Assembly (NCBI GenBank): GCA_043718225.1
Contig: JAYSWD010000049.1
Location: 1 to 22,965, forward strand
From: Multiplicimicrobium sp043718225
GTDB lineage: Bacteria > Omnitrophota > Omnitrophia > Omnitrophales > Aquincolibacteriaceae
DNA length: 22,965 bases
Reading direction: 5' to 3'
Shown here: in pieces, positions 15,901-18,755 of the stretch
How positions within the stretch are numbered: the first letter of the stretch is position 1
Layout: every line of letters begins with the position of its first letter
Position numbers and translations under genes: made by a program
The notes under the pieces: generated by a model
What the model was told of the DNA's origin: nothing
Database searches by the model: none
What the model saw: only the letters and a program-made list of their open reading frames with translations

Positions 15901-17641
15901 TGAACGTGACGCTCCCGGCTTCCAGGAATTTTTAGATTATGTGAAGGCGGTAAGTGCAGGCGAAAATGATTTGAGTCAGGCAAGCTCAAGACTGAGAAGC
16001 TTTCAAGTGGGTTTAAGCGACAAAGGAAGTATTTATTTTGGGACCATTGATGGCAATACAATCAAAACTCAGCTCTTGAAGTATGCAGGTCAGAAAATTC
16101 AAATCGAATTTCATCCTGTTGATGAAAAAGATTTATCGAAAGGTGTTTATATGAAATTAACCGCGCCGGATGGAATGGTTTTTTTTAGGGAGATAAGAAA
16201 GGAGTTAGGCTACCTATATGAACAAGATGCGCCAGGCCTGGCAGCATTTTTAGATTATGTGAAGGCGGTAAGCGTAGGCGAAAATGATTTGAGCCAGGCA
16301 AGCTCAAGACTAAGAAGCTTTCAAATGATTGCAAGCGGCACGGGACTTGTTTATTTTGGGACGATTGGCGGCAAATCTACTCATATCACTTTGCGTAATT
16401 ATGCAAAACAAGCAATCCAAATCGATTTTTATCCAATAAGCAAACAAAATTTATCAAAAGGTGTTTATATGAAATTAACTGCGCCTGATGGAATGGTTTG
16501 GATTGAAGAAATATCGGCAACGAAGCCGAATTATTTTTCTTTAAACAAAACTTTAACAAATCAATTTCGCGTTCGTGAAAAAATTACCCGGTTATATTTG
16601 CAAGAATCAGATTTTGAAGAATCAATCGATGCCACTCCATTATTTAGCAAAGCAGATCTTGCTGCGGGGCTCATGCCTGCGGATTTCCCTCTGCCAGGTG
16701 GAAAAGCCTGGGGAAATGATGTGAGTCGCGATCTGGGAGCAGGTAAGAATCTTGAGAGTGTGATCATGATCTTAGCACGCAAGCAAGGAAAGCTAACATT
16801 TCAATTCAATGCCCGAAAGCGTTCTGAATTGCGCGGGCAGAATCAAGCGCAAACACTGAGCCCAGAAAAAAATAATCACTCCGAATTGCGCTCTTTGGCA
16901 GATGCGGTGAATGTTGTGATGGGTTGGATGGGGCAGGTTAGGCCATTTGCTGCCGGTGTTGTTAGCGCAAGTGAAAATGCAACAAAATCACTCGCTGAGC
17001 TGGCAAGGCAAAATAGCGTTGCAAATCATCCTCTTGTACGGCAAATCAAAAACGAATTGGCGAAAATGTCCGGCGTTAATATTGCAGAATTACAAAAACC
17101 GGTGGACGTGCGGCTTATAGCAAATGCGGATGATTTCGGCGGAGAAAATCTTACGAAATTGATATTGGCAATTGCTACCTCTATTCTTGAGTCGGGAAGG
17201 GCCGTTATTGCGGTTCAAGACGTAACCGAAATTGGCGCGGTGGGGTTGAAAGAGCAATTCGAAGCCGAAGCTAATCATCTGGGTCTTGGTTCAATCGTTA
17301 ACCGTGTAACAATTGCCGCCGGGACAGACGATGAATCACAAATCTCAGCATTTATTTCACAACCTTTTATTCGCGGCCAAACCGGTTTTGCGGTTACCGG
17401 GTCGAAAGAGGTGCTCTTAGACCCAAGAATCCAATCCGCGACAAGTATCGCGCGTATTCTCCAAGACATGAAGCTCGAAGCCGCTGCAACGATTCTCATT
17501 GCAGGGCAACTGGTCGCGGGGAATGACTTGGATCCGACGCTTCGCTATAGTCTGATGAGTAAAATCTCGGCGCGCTATAGCGCTATTCAGGAAATTATTT
17601 CGCGTGCGCTTGCAGCGGCTCGAACCGCCGTTGCGGCATAA
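2..17641 (+). CDS. Giant multi-module protein, 5'-partial
   Basis: One frame stays open for more than 17.6 kb and ends with TAA at 17639-17641. The first available start is GTG at 11, followed by ATG at 20, but neither has a visible ribosome binding site. The frame is open to the left edge and the first module looks like the tail of a kinase-like domain, so the protein probably begins upstream. Short in-frame Arg-Ser-Glu-x-Arg repeats divide it into about 13 modules, entered separately below. Clear copies start at 908, 1487, 1760, 2882, 3860, 4646, 6107, 6323, 8618, 10550, 10610, 14318 and 16820. Weaker ones are at 965, 8348, 10742 and 16877. Modules include signal-peptide-like segments, an SNF2 helicase, a SAM methyltransferase and a six-unit repeat array. 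The overall function is unknown. Location is also unclear, since export signals and DNA-type enzymes occur in one chain. The absence of any stop codon over this length argues strongly that it is a real gene. Confidence 0.96.
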   Translation, partial: HEAVRIMNPNADYHAQQIIGLIRNTIQSLAKEDAKYEVALPLVDLIEEWIVTELREKEKVYSEDENIFSKFNGWKPSADFSSSIVIPKTKKTGSVKVRREQLISGGRDFTQLGQIDAKKQKELVALGFQNYIAQLTNPNILTVRVHSDISIGNLRETADGNLAILDRNMFLKFNIAERLFLGALQQSQPSERIDLFYKWLTWLQENKTQKHVGQAAFEAEVLRLMKDKDEDEMLKALVIAAQKYKLKVPLKFNLLFKNFNAWNQIAKSVGFQSLQEAAQYSPITGRAELRAQVSDQRASDVARSEFRTKPGSPASELGASNRSVMRNVALSLVAALLTALPASAQKPNLSQPLTEAPLTPSWAVPPSGLKFPSLEKRAEIDKFTQENFAETRRKDIEKGNNIGMRFYVIALAGKVFQIPTPLPEKSISLLASKFSQPANAGKEPTLLDLLVGTAIEIKANKLKRDEEIFWAGLRATENKILTGISPQSFISKFRSRSEMRVGNGTMSWKRWRSLTWPAFTAAIVSGVATVLEVVFFPALFFLVVVSQKIKYAFSRLHFFRADPARKPADLAQPPGVTGSPKTDTSVRSEAQASSRRTTNYEFTKKQTRRDFVKMGAAFSGSVAFAGYLASTQKMKAAAVPENLQVRLSNALVRIAGKLEKSANAEYRQYGAVLKVIANETVVDEISPVSADYKMNKDGSLKMDTRTGLVQFNLTFHREFAAEIVNLIDDSKIQQEAEDVLITGLVVKEISGMTVLSQNPHWNEVLNYIEDLLKKHIKEKYPNGNVSTELLAVDTHLQALVKLYTLMYATYETAGYVALANFAAKPNLKDPLAKLQKAAGKKGYTPSLLYLLTSRRQWDSTISVQNQRFREMIEHLLAAFHAESDAFNIHIFHLATYLEAMSGNLKISKDKNNKRKIELSRDPKTGLPTNEVFPYLKIDWEKLPRDKDAVDLILKTLKGKSRSEARNFTDPEIRWTIHDVLQSESVESLQHGDIFTSEFWTPYFNYNYAYADRAVEILKEIAAIHAGDTKAYFAEIARKAVESVPRPIYKTDLEILSEVAQDQGRIEDLAGLMASSYERTVDFLETDAVVTKPWALKFLAERVKADQLLELARDFVDFQMNRASEVLQERYSADEITALLNQRLKEMEAALQWQSGDPAEILNHLAFVMQIYLANAAYQTMVKPSVVSFMEFGWEGDFRLKPIRSLPRSFLDSNIYKKLLALDSTIEMIDPPGNLKQLISKVPRSSENELKTAYNLFLLHNQIAHEFNLPKMTRAGFKASLIKLSTPRSEMRFVLLGFAAVGFVLLGAEAIDKTERKEPPKKLPGSAPNQTSKSAALLQFEDVLRQLLNYKNSSDSILKNKADHIKLLTRLTPAEKRDALAKLAETFNAFKEYLHISKYRNEIISRLVNTVEYMSALENIEEAFTLLRDIAISDANDKVRDAALAALETWLENSRSPDAKKLIELKRQLELLNNKSKNATKKRIDTIIKNIEEKLEFIQPNDGNKRLPELRKRVVEVGQRGNPLKGPSASLGLFTQEGLTLVAPSLLAQRSESRATELFPVEEIVAEKKWRMLRVLSEEILGVEFGMDWEEFKEEFLAEFPLLTIPQALEKILTNYYQGDKEFAKSMDAAMNIFERLIVNKSVEEALSDQEMLPLISELQKEMGKTVGPLVGFAQSSERRRQSLLIREDLLRLATIAAQLGKWETAERPARVARLLRSQKSITALAKELGTTHMTLAKDLKFLIAPVKQFAAEDSAEQANIVTTNLKKTAATDPQEVAKKIEMFEVYKNTHFIEYAKAAVRELFELAKVSPSFTSNFGLNVRNRWVAANHAGWTDEKGDFLDNVHHKLAAFIQFTDSANGTAEVQARVSQINWERNQKIGEVQLLLANKKIEKAKLEIEEREIADRLLTNLEEYSAARDANKRQVPPRQKFAPLEHDSNTIESGLPDEERLELLSKKTAAWAKETTWTEIEKRAFVLYLQGRKPKRIGQETGLSLAESKAAVKKVSGEIRGWIELGVFAGLGNAAEVYGAFAKILNRSEMRDSETGPDPLGLVGLLKKEVMRTVNTPALMERQNRRFPDGKGGFLTPAQYYTGPNFNYDTSDATFGFARSETRIHIQWHAVANAVSSIAFKAMRAKSTAELRQELGAQIANYAGGESWSAQAGWKRQSEYELGIFDLVMKNLELSGFPDRDILSVLSRLEDLGNKRIVLLILLRLIVGQLNESETLDWYALQEILREPVEFGPPQFIQDISFDSAYPELIRRAIGRQGTGEKFNKEELMQTIEVLNDFEKFFIREIKAKKLFPSSTAENTRDFWSKRGFGGWDTALAVNIYTKLDNPANEAQLDAALKRNRGVIAQVNQMAVKMGSEFFKQDIYNPAFWQTQGMEEAQARVAVRMIRYALNEMGVSQSPNSFNPQQFRPGNTSGWESLSNPRYFAAAFMEDYASRRTADSEDVSSWATAAFWSDNFGFIEKDAQYLANIITKITDYKKINLKQPVSQSQILEISAVTADLLKMLSAYFDFLADEDELDRQSGDTLTDSIIREWQLSRNDQTLTRWVLLESERVVFGQINQDTPAKEARLAHALPNQAAYLRDVAATASSLRMRLFLFLRNNNSAKPEQIREYFGNMLGGGDTVAALAEGLHKVAQDIISGLNKLDQYHLISSYAGHVKMNRGDIKNAFYLNPRVMAVFLLEQQYRAMENAPDVPVNLADALTPHGLWAAKLGIGEYSWRRLVYMIAKAAQLKGFNYAQLNRDQVKELMYALKNVGLIVADYEQWNAMAEATRPRSEPQDAAASGALSLWQQTAGAAAATAETTQKGLPNEKFFRPLGFDDLDILLANTVYFAAINALEKTVSLPKSGKYPPETIVAWIRNYYGRSEARDGKPDTSGNTPGSAGFARPSITEDFDDHSFGRHFNNMATHAMEMKHWGAQRRVVHWGRSGVDYTWDPENHLFASIIEDESTGVWRLGIMKLQPFNYDYRSLSELVFHERFLGSSYLYSLDIPFSPLDSEEVIRRSRKKPNSLKFVKKDGFTVLQARNQNNVTVELQVRSDEVRSWKISTRLNVVFDDGFYTSAQAQEASDQVVIDHVYESLERLLEKRKDVEASYEAKLSEAWKNPLLALEEDKIKASDIDWTRELYRRVMFEDSWRIENVIKNYFGEAGTDHKDSKLYFELSVLEIMGWILLRMWNENSAGNLERMQRLFTKAFHSGEGTGLHYFKHPSAFLGVVVSDVNVPANYHELGPEVAQAPLAAKIETALISLQITLAHVAPGIQSDGSKTTGIMDPFDYAGLLKHAFHLLGFYQELFKTGDLLEDEKKQYRLRIAEAILLMMSQTKVGYKNIGEALFLDTAEKGWSGLFPDESLLSDGVNLVAHRETIQLYRAILYEGGFLSSLADDMEEVIAFHKKHVRNPSGMSSSVGYEALFSLVSAYTRRKDAQSYGDIAMPQGALDLTVEDQFSGLSPHPSYVPWFQSMYPDTPMDSSELAASVWNRFDAIAQRIRKLESMNRAKVPSDPGQVAEVSRSELSTKPGSSASDLGANQARSEARIKKVDASDEGKQKQGAQITKTVFSWDDAKGLTFEGVETLRSEPLNQIIQKEFQNIAKTLDLRKLVFLASRYSLDLKNIIWGLIGAGLSKQFDQAEVEKAIDAQILEYIDDLAGNDDDEYVKVKPAEEDGSQSHGPHYYDPPTHDDPPDHDPPDLSQDDIRKIAGNIDKRLQELERNKIIDRALLGFARRQAGIFISKLEENYFFKKHYSANPDAFTGPNAAAALNSILENEKEPLVLVALQNVLEKVTLAVVLQEKLHNQGIRRETFLNLYQLIGVNRMLEQKKVVLGDEMGLGKTLETIAAFLGSGASEMAVFAPNLAVNRWIEDLMDHTDTPIELVLLNDGGELPAHIKGNKKITIKRFKKSAETYEYLLSSRSPPPVGVKRFLIMNYERLPWFEKYRKAHQRESPAFEFIALDEAHYLKKSSGATSRAVFGSQKEPKGFEANYKIVMSGTPLENGPRDLLAPLKYLAQGGTSDAELFSQAIDPRQFARLFKKSNIAQLALLFTYLAERMIRRLKDDVMTGLPEKKFITVKLNPIRGTMTVGDKTEDLHGDYRRLTDLYELVLSDPAAFEQQFVHQIPLEEDKFDDEPTVMVDDNDDITTSRSTQIIRLEQTAIDPGIFGVEGDSIKFDAAARMIQERMEQGKSVIVFTPYRTAATRLRDFLNRKGFRNYIAYIDGGVAKDVRQAEIQRFQSKQARIFIATTATSGVGINLTQADTIIWLNGTWKPSTDNQAIDRAHRYDPVRNYPGKELEIISLQIDLPLSIDDLKAKYVRRKQIITEIIVNGNLTPEILKAFRDIDASLSEAIESAASSPVKFDEYEQTVAQKFRLIIGRIIHCKDPAELARLWDEAAEIYIALLDHKGSFFANMASLDHLSGDAYPELKGGAPKTTLDLASGPSTLFRAYERRQQEFLRRGFVLDITDYDASERMLQLGIRRDGKQIQGSFSDLKGMPADQYDIVNLSYAFRYAEHPAEVIRNIHRILKKNGLFVMILPSSNQVPTPFYEALKKAGFSLRVGENAQLESKLDPQIYEEFVRLHGKEFADDMSRHVKGVTTYLVAHKEAADDLAGQVNDEDFRLVRQLPKIDDEKIEKFRSDQGFSDFIPEEAPVVGEVSYPAENFDREVKKQQSRKRAMRTAQRLIARLGETITRFQQLSPEDRSSREHGNKVTVQIDGYFEDLREILELRKDEFDPSERDLLAEDLEAIRGQKFIRTWLQKTKRSGEFEELVGLVRSEARRSTTAPIVVSSRDSVLQQLQEFYAGLGDADEIRLDITPLFSENQLIAGQMPPDFPLPGGKTWGDQKEQAVDLGKDLQSAEVTLIRQDKKLKHLAFTGKPMTADVAKSRLIEYVQAVSNGETDLSRVSTKLRSFHVNVKNGGIVQFGAISGKAVRINLRKLIGQTIQIEFIPLDEKDLSKGVYMKLTARDGMVFFREVRKEPGYLFEREAPELREFFNYIKDLIAGENDLSQASSRLSSFQVSVGESGVIHLGTIDGNAIHIGLNKYAGQIIQVEFYPVEEKDLSKGVYMKLTAPDGMVWYRGIKKEAHYLYERAAPGVHELLNYISDVLAGKNDLSQASSRLRNFQISSSKAGLIYFGTIGGNSVQIGLVKYPGQKFQIEFYPLDEKDLSKGVYMKLIAADGMVWYRGIRKEPYYLSERVGPGAQELLDYISDVIAGKNDLSEASSRLRSFQATVGENGQIYFGSIGGIGILTSLRNYPGQTAKIEFVALDEKDLAKGVYMKLTAPDGMVFFREVRKEPGYVYERDAPGFQEFLDYVKAVSAGENDLSQASSRLRSFQVGLSDKGSIYFGTIDGNTIKTQLLKYAGQKIQIEFHPVDEKDLSKGVYMKLTAPDGMVFFREIRKELGYLYEQDAPGLAAFLDYVKAVSVGENDLSQASSRLRSFQMIASGTGLVYFGTIGGKSTHITLRNYAKQAIQIDFYPISKQNLSKGVYMKLTAPDGMVWIEEISATKPNYFSLNKTLTNQFRVREKITRLYLQESDFEESIDATPLFSKADLAAGLMPADFPLPGGKAWGNDVSRDLGAGKNLESVIMILARKQGKLTFQFNARKRSELRGQNQAQTLSPEKNNHSELRSLADAVNVVMGWMGQVRPFAAGVVSASENATKSLAELARQNSVANHPLVRQIKNELAKMSGVNIAELQKPVDVRLIANADDFGGENLTKLILAIATSILESGRAVIAVQDVTEIGAVGLKEQFEAEANHLGLGSIVNRVTIAAGTDDESQISAFISQPFIRGQTGFAVTGSKEVLLDPRIQSATSIARILQDMKLEAAATILIAGQLVAGNDLDPTLRYSLMSKISARYSAIQEIISRALAAARTAVAA
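908..959 (+). repeat. 52-bp composite RSE linker repeat, copy A
   Basis: It matches copy B at 10550-10601 at 46 of 52 positions by hand alignment, without gaps. It encodes RSEFRTKPGSPASELGA. A further RSE-like copy (CGCTCCGTAATGCGC) follows at 965-979, so the unit looks like two short elements around a Pro/Gly/Ser linker. Confidence 0.85.
908..1486 (+). other. Giant protein module 1: internal Sec signal-peptide-like segment
   Basis: Residues 300-492. The module opens with RSEFR and a Pro/Gly/Ser linker, then a variant copy RSVMR at nt 965-979. From M322 the sequence reads like a complete Sec signal peptide: a Met-Arg-Asn start, an Ala/Leu/Val-rich core, and Ala-Ser-Ala before Gln342. This would give a 20-residue signal with cleavage after A341. 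About 150 residues of Pro-rich then helical sequence of unknown function follow. A signal peptide more than 320 residues inside a chain is unexpected unless the chain is cut or was once a separate gene. Confidence 0.6.
1487..1759 (+). other. Giant protein module 2: short membrane-segment module
   Basis: Residues 493-583. It opens with RSEMR. Residues of roughly 513-542 (about nt 1547-1636) form a long hydrophobic stretch rich in Val, Phe, Ala and Leu, consistent with a transmembrane helix. It is flanked by basic residues (KRWR before, QKIKY after). A short Pro/Gly linker leads to the next RSE motif. No enzyme motif is visible. Confidence 0.55.
1760..2881 (+). other. Giant protein module 3: internal Tat-signal-like segment
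   Basis: Residues 584-957. It opens with RSEAQ. After a basic n-region comes T604-R-R-D-F-V-K610, which fits the twin-arginine consensus (S/T)RRxFLK with Val for Leu. A moderately hydrophobic Gly/Ala-rich stretch at 611-628 and then Lys complete a Tat-type signal. The mature part is mostly helical and unrecognised. Tat substrates are usually exported folded and carry the signal at the N-terminus, so this position fits a cut or fused precursor better than a continuous chain. Confidence 0.55.
2882..3859 (+). other. Giant protein module 4: helical, unrecognised
   Basis: Residues 958-1283. It opens with RSEAR. It is predominantly helical sequence with no signal peptide, no hydrophobic segment and no motif I recognise. 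It ends in a short Ser-Thr-Pro linker before the next RSEMR. Confidence 0.5.
3860..4645 (+). other. Giant protein module 5: hydrophobic start plus HEAT-like helices
   Basis: Residues 1284-1545. RSEMR is followed at once by a hydrophobic run of about 15 residues (1289-1306) ending in Gly-Ala-Glu-Ala, which looks like a signal peptide or anchor starting at M1287. A Lys/Pro linker follows. The rest is helical. One segment around nt 4294-4350 (DANDKVRDAALAALETWLE) matches the HEAT-repeat pattern of Asp, Val-Arg and Ala-Leu positions. This suggests a helical scaffold for protein contacts rather than an enzyme. Confidence 0.5.
4646..6106 (+). other. Giant protein module 6: two helix-turn-helix-like segments
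   Basis: Residues 1546-2032. It opens with RSESR. Two DNA-binding-like segments are visible. The first is near residues 1717-1739 (nt 5159-5227), with an ITALAKELGTTHMTLAKDL pattern. The second, near residues 1955-2013 (nt 5873-6049), resembles sigma-70 region 4: an acidic pre-helix, then YLQGRKPKRIGQETGLSLAE with the expected Gly turn. A coiled, charged stretch lies between them. These are pattern matches only; a role in transcription is not shown. Confidence 0.4.
6107..6322 (+). other. Giant protein module 7: short linker-like module
   Basis: Residues 2033-2104, bounded by RSEMR and RSETR. It is rich in Gly, Pro, Asn, Asp and Tyr towards its end and has no recognisable domain. It may be a spacer. 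Confidence 0.4.
6323..8617 (+). other. Giant protein module 8: large unrecognised helical module
   Basis: Residues 2105-2869. RSETR leads into a long helical module without signal peptide or membrane segment. A weaker RSEPQ at nt 8348 followed by an Ala/Thr-rich linker may divide it in two. I recognise no catalytic motif. Confidence 0.4.
8618..10549 (+). other. Giant protein module 9: unrecognised, AT-richer module
   Basis: Residues 2870-3513. RSEAR and a Gly/Pro/Ser linker are followed by a mixed beta then helical module rich in aromatic residues. No known motif is visible. By eye the codon use from about 8900 to 10500 is more A/T-ending than in the flanking modules. This could reflect a different origin, but I have not measured it. 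Confidence 0.4.
10550..10601 (+). repeat. 52-bp composite RSE linker repeat, copy B
   Basis: It encodes RSELSTKPGSSASDLGA and is the counterpart of copy A, 9.6 kb away. It is followed by a second RSE copy at 10610-10624, the same arrangement as copy A. Confidence 0.85.
11438..13000 (+). other. SNF2-family helicase/translocase domain
   Basis: Residues of about 3810-4330 contain the ordered helicase superfamily 2 motifs. Walker A is DEMGLGKT at 3827-3834 (K3833 binds phosphate). Motif II is DEAH at 3954-3957, and motif III is SGTP at 3989-3992. The C-terminal RecA lobe has TTATSGVGIN at 4241-4250 (motif V) and QAIDRAHR at 4271-4278 (motif VI, arginine finger). DEMGLGKT and motif VI ending in AHR are typical of the SNF2 family, whose members move along double-stranded DNA using ATP. 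All key residues are present, so the domain looks active. An acidic insert lies between the lobes (nt 12361-12425). Confidence 0.93.
13268..13840 (+). other. Class I SAM-dependent methyltransferase domain
   Basis: Residues of about 4420-4610. LDLASGPST at 4430-4438 is the SAM-binding glycine motif I (here Ala-Ser-Gly for the usual GxG). A motif II acidic strand follows at VLDITDYDAS. Motif IV is YDIVNLSYAFRY, then a PAEVIRNIHRILKKNGLFVM segment typical of Methyltransf_11/25 proteins. There is no DPPY or NPPF motif and no PC motif, so it does not look like an N6-adenine or C5-cytosine DNA methylase. The substrate is unknown. Confidence 0.85.
14438..14523 (+). repeat. Bookend domain copy 1 (left of the array)
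   Basis: It encodes residues from I4810: TPLFS, then AGQMPPDFPLPGGKTWG. It matches the copy at 16631-16716 over the same 86-nt length with many synonymous changes, so it is an older duplication than the 318-bp array. Confidence 0.85.
14657..16564 (+). repeat. Six tandem 318-bp (106-aa) coding repeats
   Basis: The codons encoding GVYMKL recur with the GTT codon at 14873, 15191, 15509, 15827, 16145 and 16463, each exactly 318 bp apart. The Asp-Leu-Ser that follows AGEN/AGKN recurs with the same period from 14696. Units share conserved blocks such as DLSQASSRLRSFQ, EKDLSKGVYMKL and APDGMV. Unit 1 and the end of unit 6 are the most diverged. Conserved blocks are close to identical in DNA while other positions vary. 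Exact length conservation suggests expansion by unequal crossing-over with selection on the fold. Confidence 0.95.
16631..16716 (+). repeat. Bookend domain copy 2 (right of the array)
   Basis: It encodes residues from A5541: TPLFS, then AGLMPADFPLPGGKAWG. In both copies the similarity continues into a DLG...LES/LQS segment and a Lys-Leu-rich strand. Confidence 0.85.
16820..17638 (+). other. Giant protein module 12: C-terminal domain, unrecognised
   Basis: Residues 5604-5876. It opens with RSELR, and a second diverged copy HSELR lies 19 codons later. It then has an alternating helix/strand pattern (VDVRLIANADD, AVIAVQDVTEIG, VNRVTIAAGTDD, TGFAVTGSKEVLL) suggesting an alpha/beta fold. It ends in a long Ala-rich helix. 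No active-site motif is visible. As the C-terminus of the giant chain it is the natural place to look for a conserved anchor or release domain. Confidence 0.45.
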
Positions 17642-17662
17642 TCCAAACCATTTTACCTCCTC

Positions 17663-17700
17663 AACCTACGCGGATCCCCTGAGGGGTAACCGCGTAGGTT
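17663..17700 (+). terminator. Strong hairpin after the giant gene
   Basis: AACCTACGCGG (17663-17673) pairs perfectly with CCGCGTAGGTT (17690-17700). An inner CCCC/GGGG pairing closes on a TGA loop. It starts 22 bp after the stop codon. The downstream sequence is pyrimidine-rich but has no clean T-run, so it may end transcription inefficiently or protect the 3' end. Confidence 0.6.
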
Positions 17701-17707
17701 GGTGCTT

Positions 17708-17743
17708 GTCTCTTGTCTTTAGTCCATAGTCTTGCGTCTCGTC
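17708..17743 (+). repeat. Heptanucleotide-period GTC repeat
   Basis: GTC occurs at 17708, 17715, 17722, 17729 and 17736, each 7 bp apart, then at 17741. The intervening bases vary. Function is unknown. The 232-bp spacer contains this, the hairpin before it and the yicC promoter after it. Confidence 0.6.
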
Positions 17744-17800
17744 CTAATTTTTTGAGACGAGGCACAGGCTGAGTTTCGCTTTAAAATGATAAAACGGTCA

Positions 17801-17829
17801 TTTCAATTTAAGTGAAGCCCTAGTATAAT
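17801..17829 (+). promoter_or_regulatory. Probable sigma-70 type promoter of the yicC operon
   Basis: A perfect TATAAT at 17824-17829 lies 44 bp before the yicC ATG. With 17-bp spacing the -35 hexamer is TTTCAA (17801-17806), a weak match. It would give a 5' leader of about 38 nt. Confidence 0.55.
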
Positions 17830-17873
17830 TTCTCACTTTTCACGGCCCGTTCACAGTATTAAAGGCACTCATT

Positions 17874-18755
17874 ATGATTCGCAGTATGACCTGCTTTTCC
17901 CGCGGAAGCCGCAATTTGGCGGGACGCACTTGGAACTTTGAGCTCAAGTCAGTGAATCAAAAATATTTTGAGCTTTCATTGCGTATACCGCAGATGCTCA
18001 TGGCTTATGAGACGGAAATCCGCAATTTAGTGCATCTTTCAATCGAACGCGGAAAAGTTTCGCTAAATATTTCAGATGTGGAAAATTCAAATGGAGAAGC
18101 CCGCCAGGTTTTGAATCAAGTCCAGATCGATTATTATTTGAACGCTTCGGAAAAACTCCGCAAAGATCACGGCTTATCCGGTGAATTACAAGTCAGCGAT
18201 TTACTGCGCCTTCCGGGAACGATTCACGATGCGGCTTCTGAGGCCAAAAAAGTGGAATGGAAAGAACTTGAAAAAGCGCTGCAGGTTTTACTGAAAGACG
18301 CGCTCATTCACCGTGAAGATGAAGGTAAACGGCTTGCCGCGGATATGACCGAACGCCTTGCGACAGTGCAAAAGCTTGTGGCAAAAATCGAAGCCGCGGC
18401 AAAGAAAAATGTGCGGCATTCTTATGATGCTCTAAAAAAACGCATGCTTGAGATTTTACGCGATAGCGGCGCGTCATCGGACCCCGACCGGATTTACCGC
18501 GAAGCCGCGATTTTAGCGGAGCGCAGTGATATCACCGAAGAAGTAGTGCGTATGAAAAGTCATTTCGCGCTTTTTACCGGAAAAATGAAGCTCGCGACGG
18601 CGGTGGGGCGTTCACTTGATTTCATTTGTCAGGAAATGAACCGCGAAGCGAATACGATGGGATCGAAGGCGCAATTATTTGAAATAGCGAAAGAAGTTAT
18701 TCAGCTGAAATCCGAAATCGAAAAGATTCGCGAACAGGTTCAAAACATTGAGTAA
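17874..18755 (+). CDS. yicC: YicC family endoribonuclease
   Basis: A 293-residue protein of typical length for the YicC/YloC family, reported in other bacteria to be an endoribonuclease acting on RNA. The N-terminus MIRSMTCFSRGS and the C-terminal block from about residue 257 (NREANTMGSKAQ, then LKSEIEKIREQVQNIE) are family signatures. The ATG at 17874 is chosen because the conserved N-terminus begins there, with a modest AAAGG at 17861-17865 upstream. It is the first gene of a tight cluster and overlaps gmk by 8 bp. A yicC-gmk-rpoZ order is common in Firmicutes and many other bacteria, which supports the call. Confidence 0.95.
   Translation: MIRSMTCFSRGSRNLAGRTWNFELKSVNQKYFELSLRIPQMLMAYETEIRNLVHLSIERGKVSLNISDVENSNGEARQVLNQVQIDYYLNASEKLRKDHGLSGELQVSDLLRLPGTIHDAASEAKKVEWKELEKALQVLLKDALIHREDEGKRLAADMTERLATVQKLVAKIEAAAKKNVRHSYDALKKRMLEILRDSGASSDPDRIYREAAILAERSDITEEVVRMKSHFALFTGKMKLATAVGRSLDFICQEMNREANTMGSKAQLFEIAKEVIQLKSEIEKIREQVQNIE

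Larger units (their letters stand above)
14318..16819 (+). other. Giant protein module 11: bookend domains around a six-unit repeat array
   Basis: Residues 4770-5603. It opens with RSEAR. An approximately 80-residue domain containing TPLFS, AGxMPxDFPLPGGKxWG and a DLG segment comes first (nt about 14366-14628). Six 106-residue repeats follow. A second copy of the first domain (nt about 16580-16810) closes the module. I do not recognise either family. Such arrays in bacteria are often surface or adhesive structures, but no signal for that is visible here. Confidence 0.65.

Noticed and set aside
14657..16564. CRISPR array
   Set aside because: The regularly spaced sequence is a 318-bp protein-coding repeat with no 20-40 bp repeat-spacer pattern. 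No cas gene is present.
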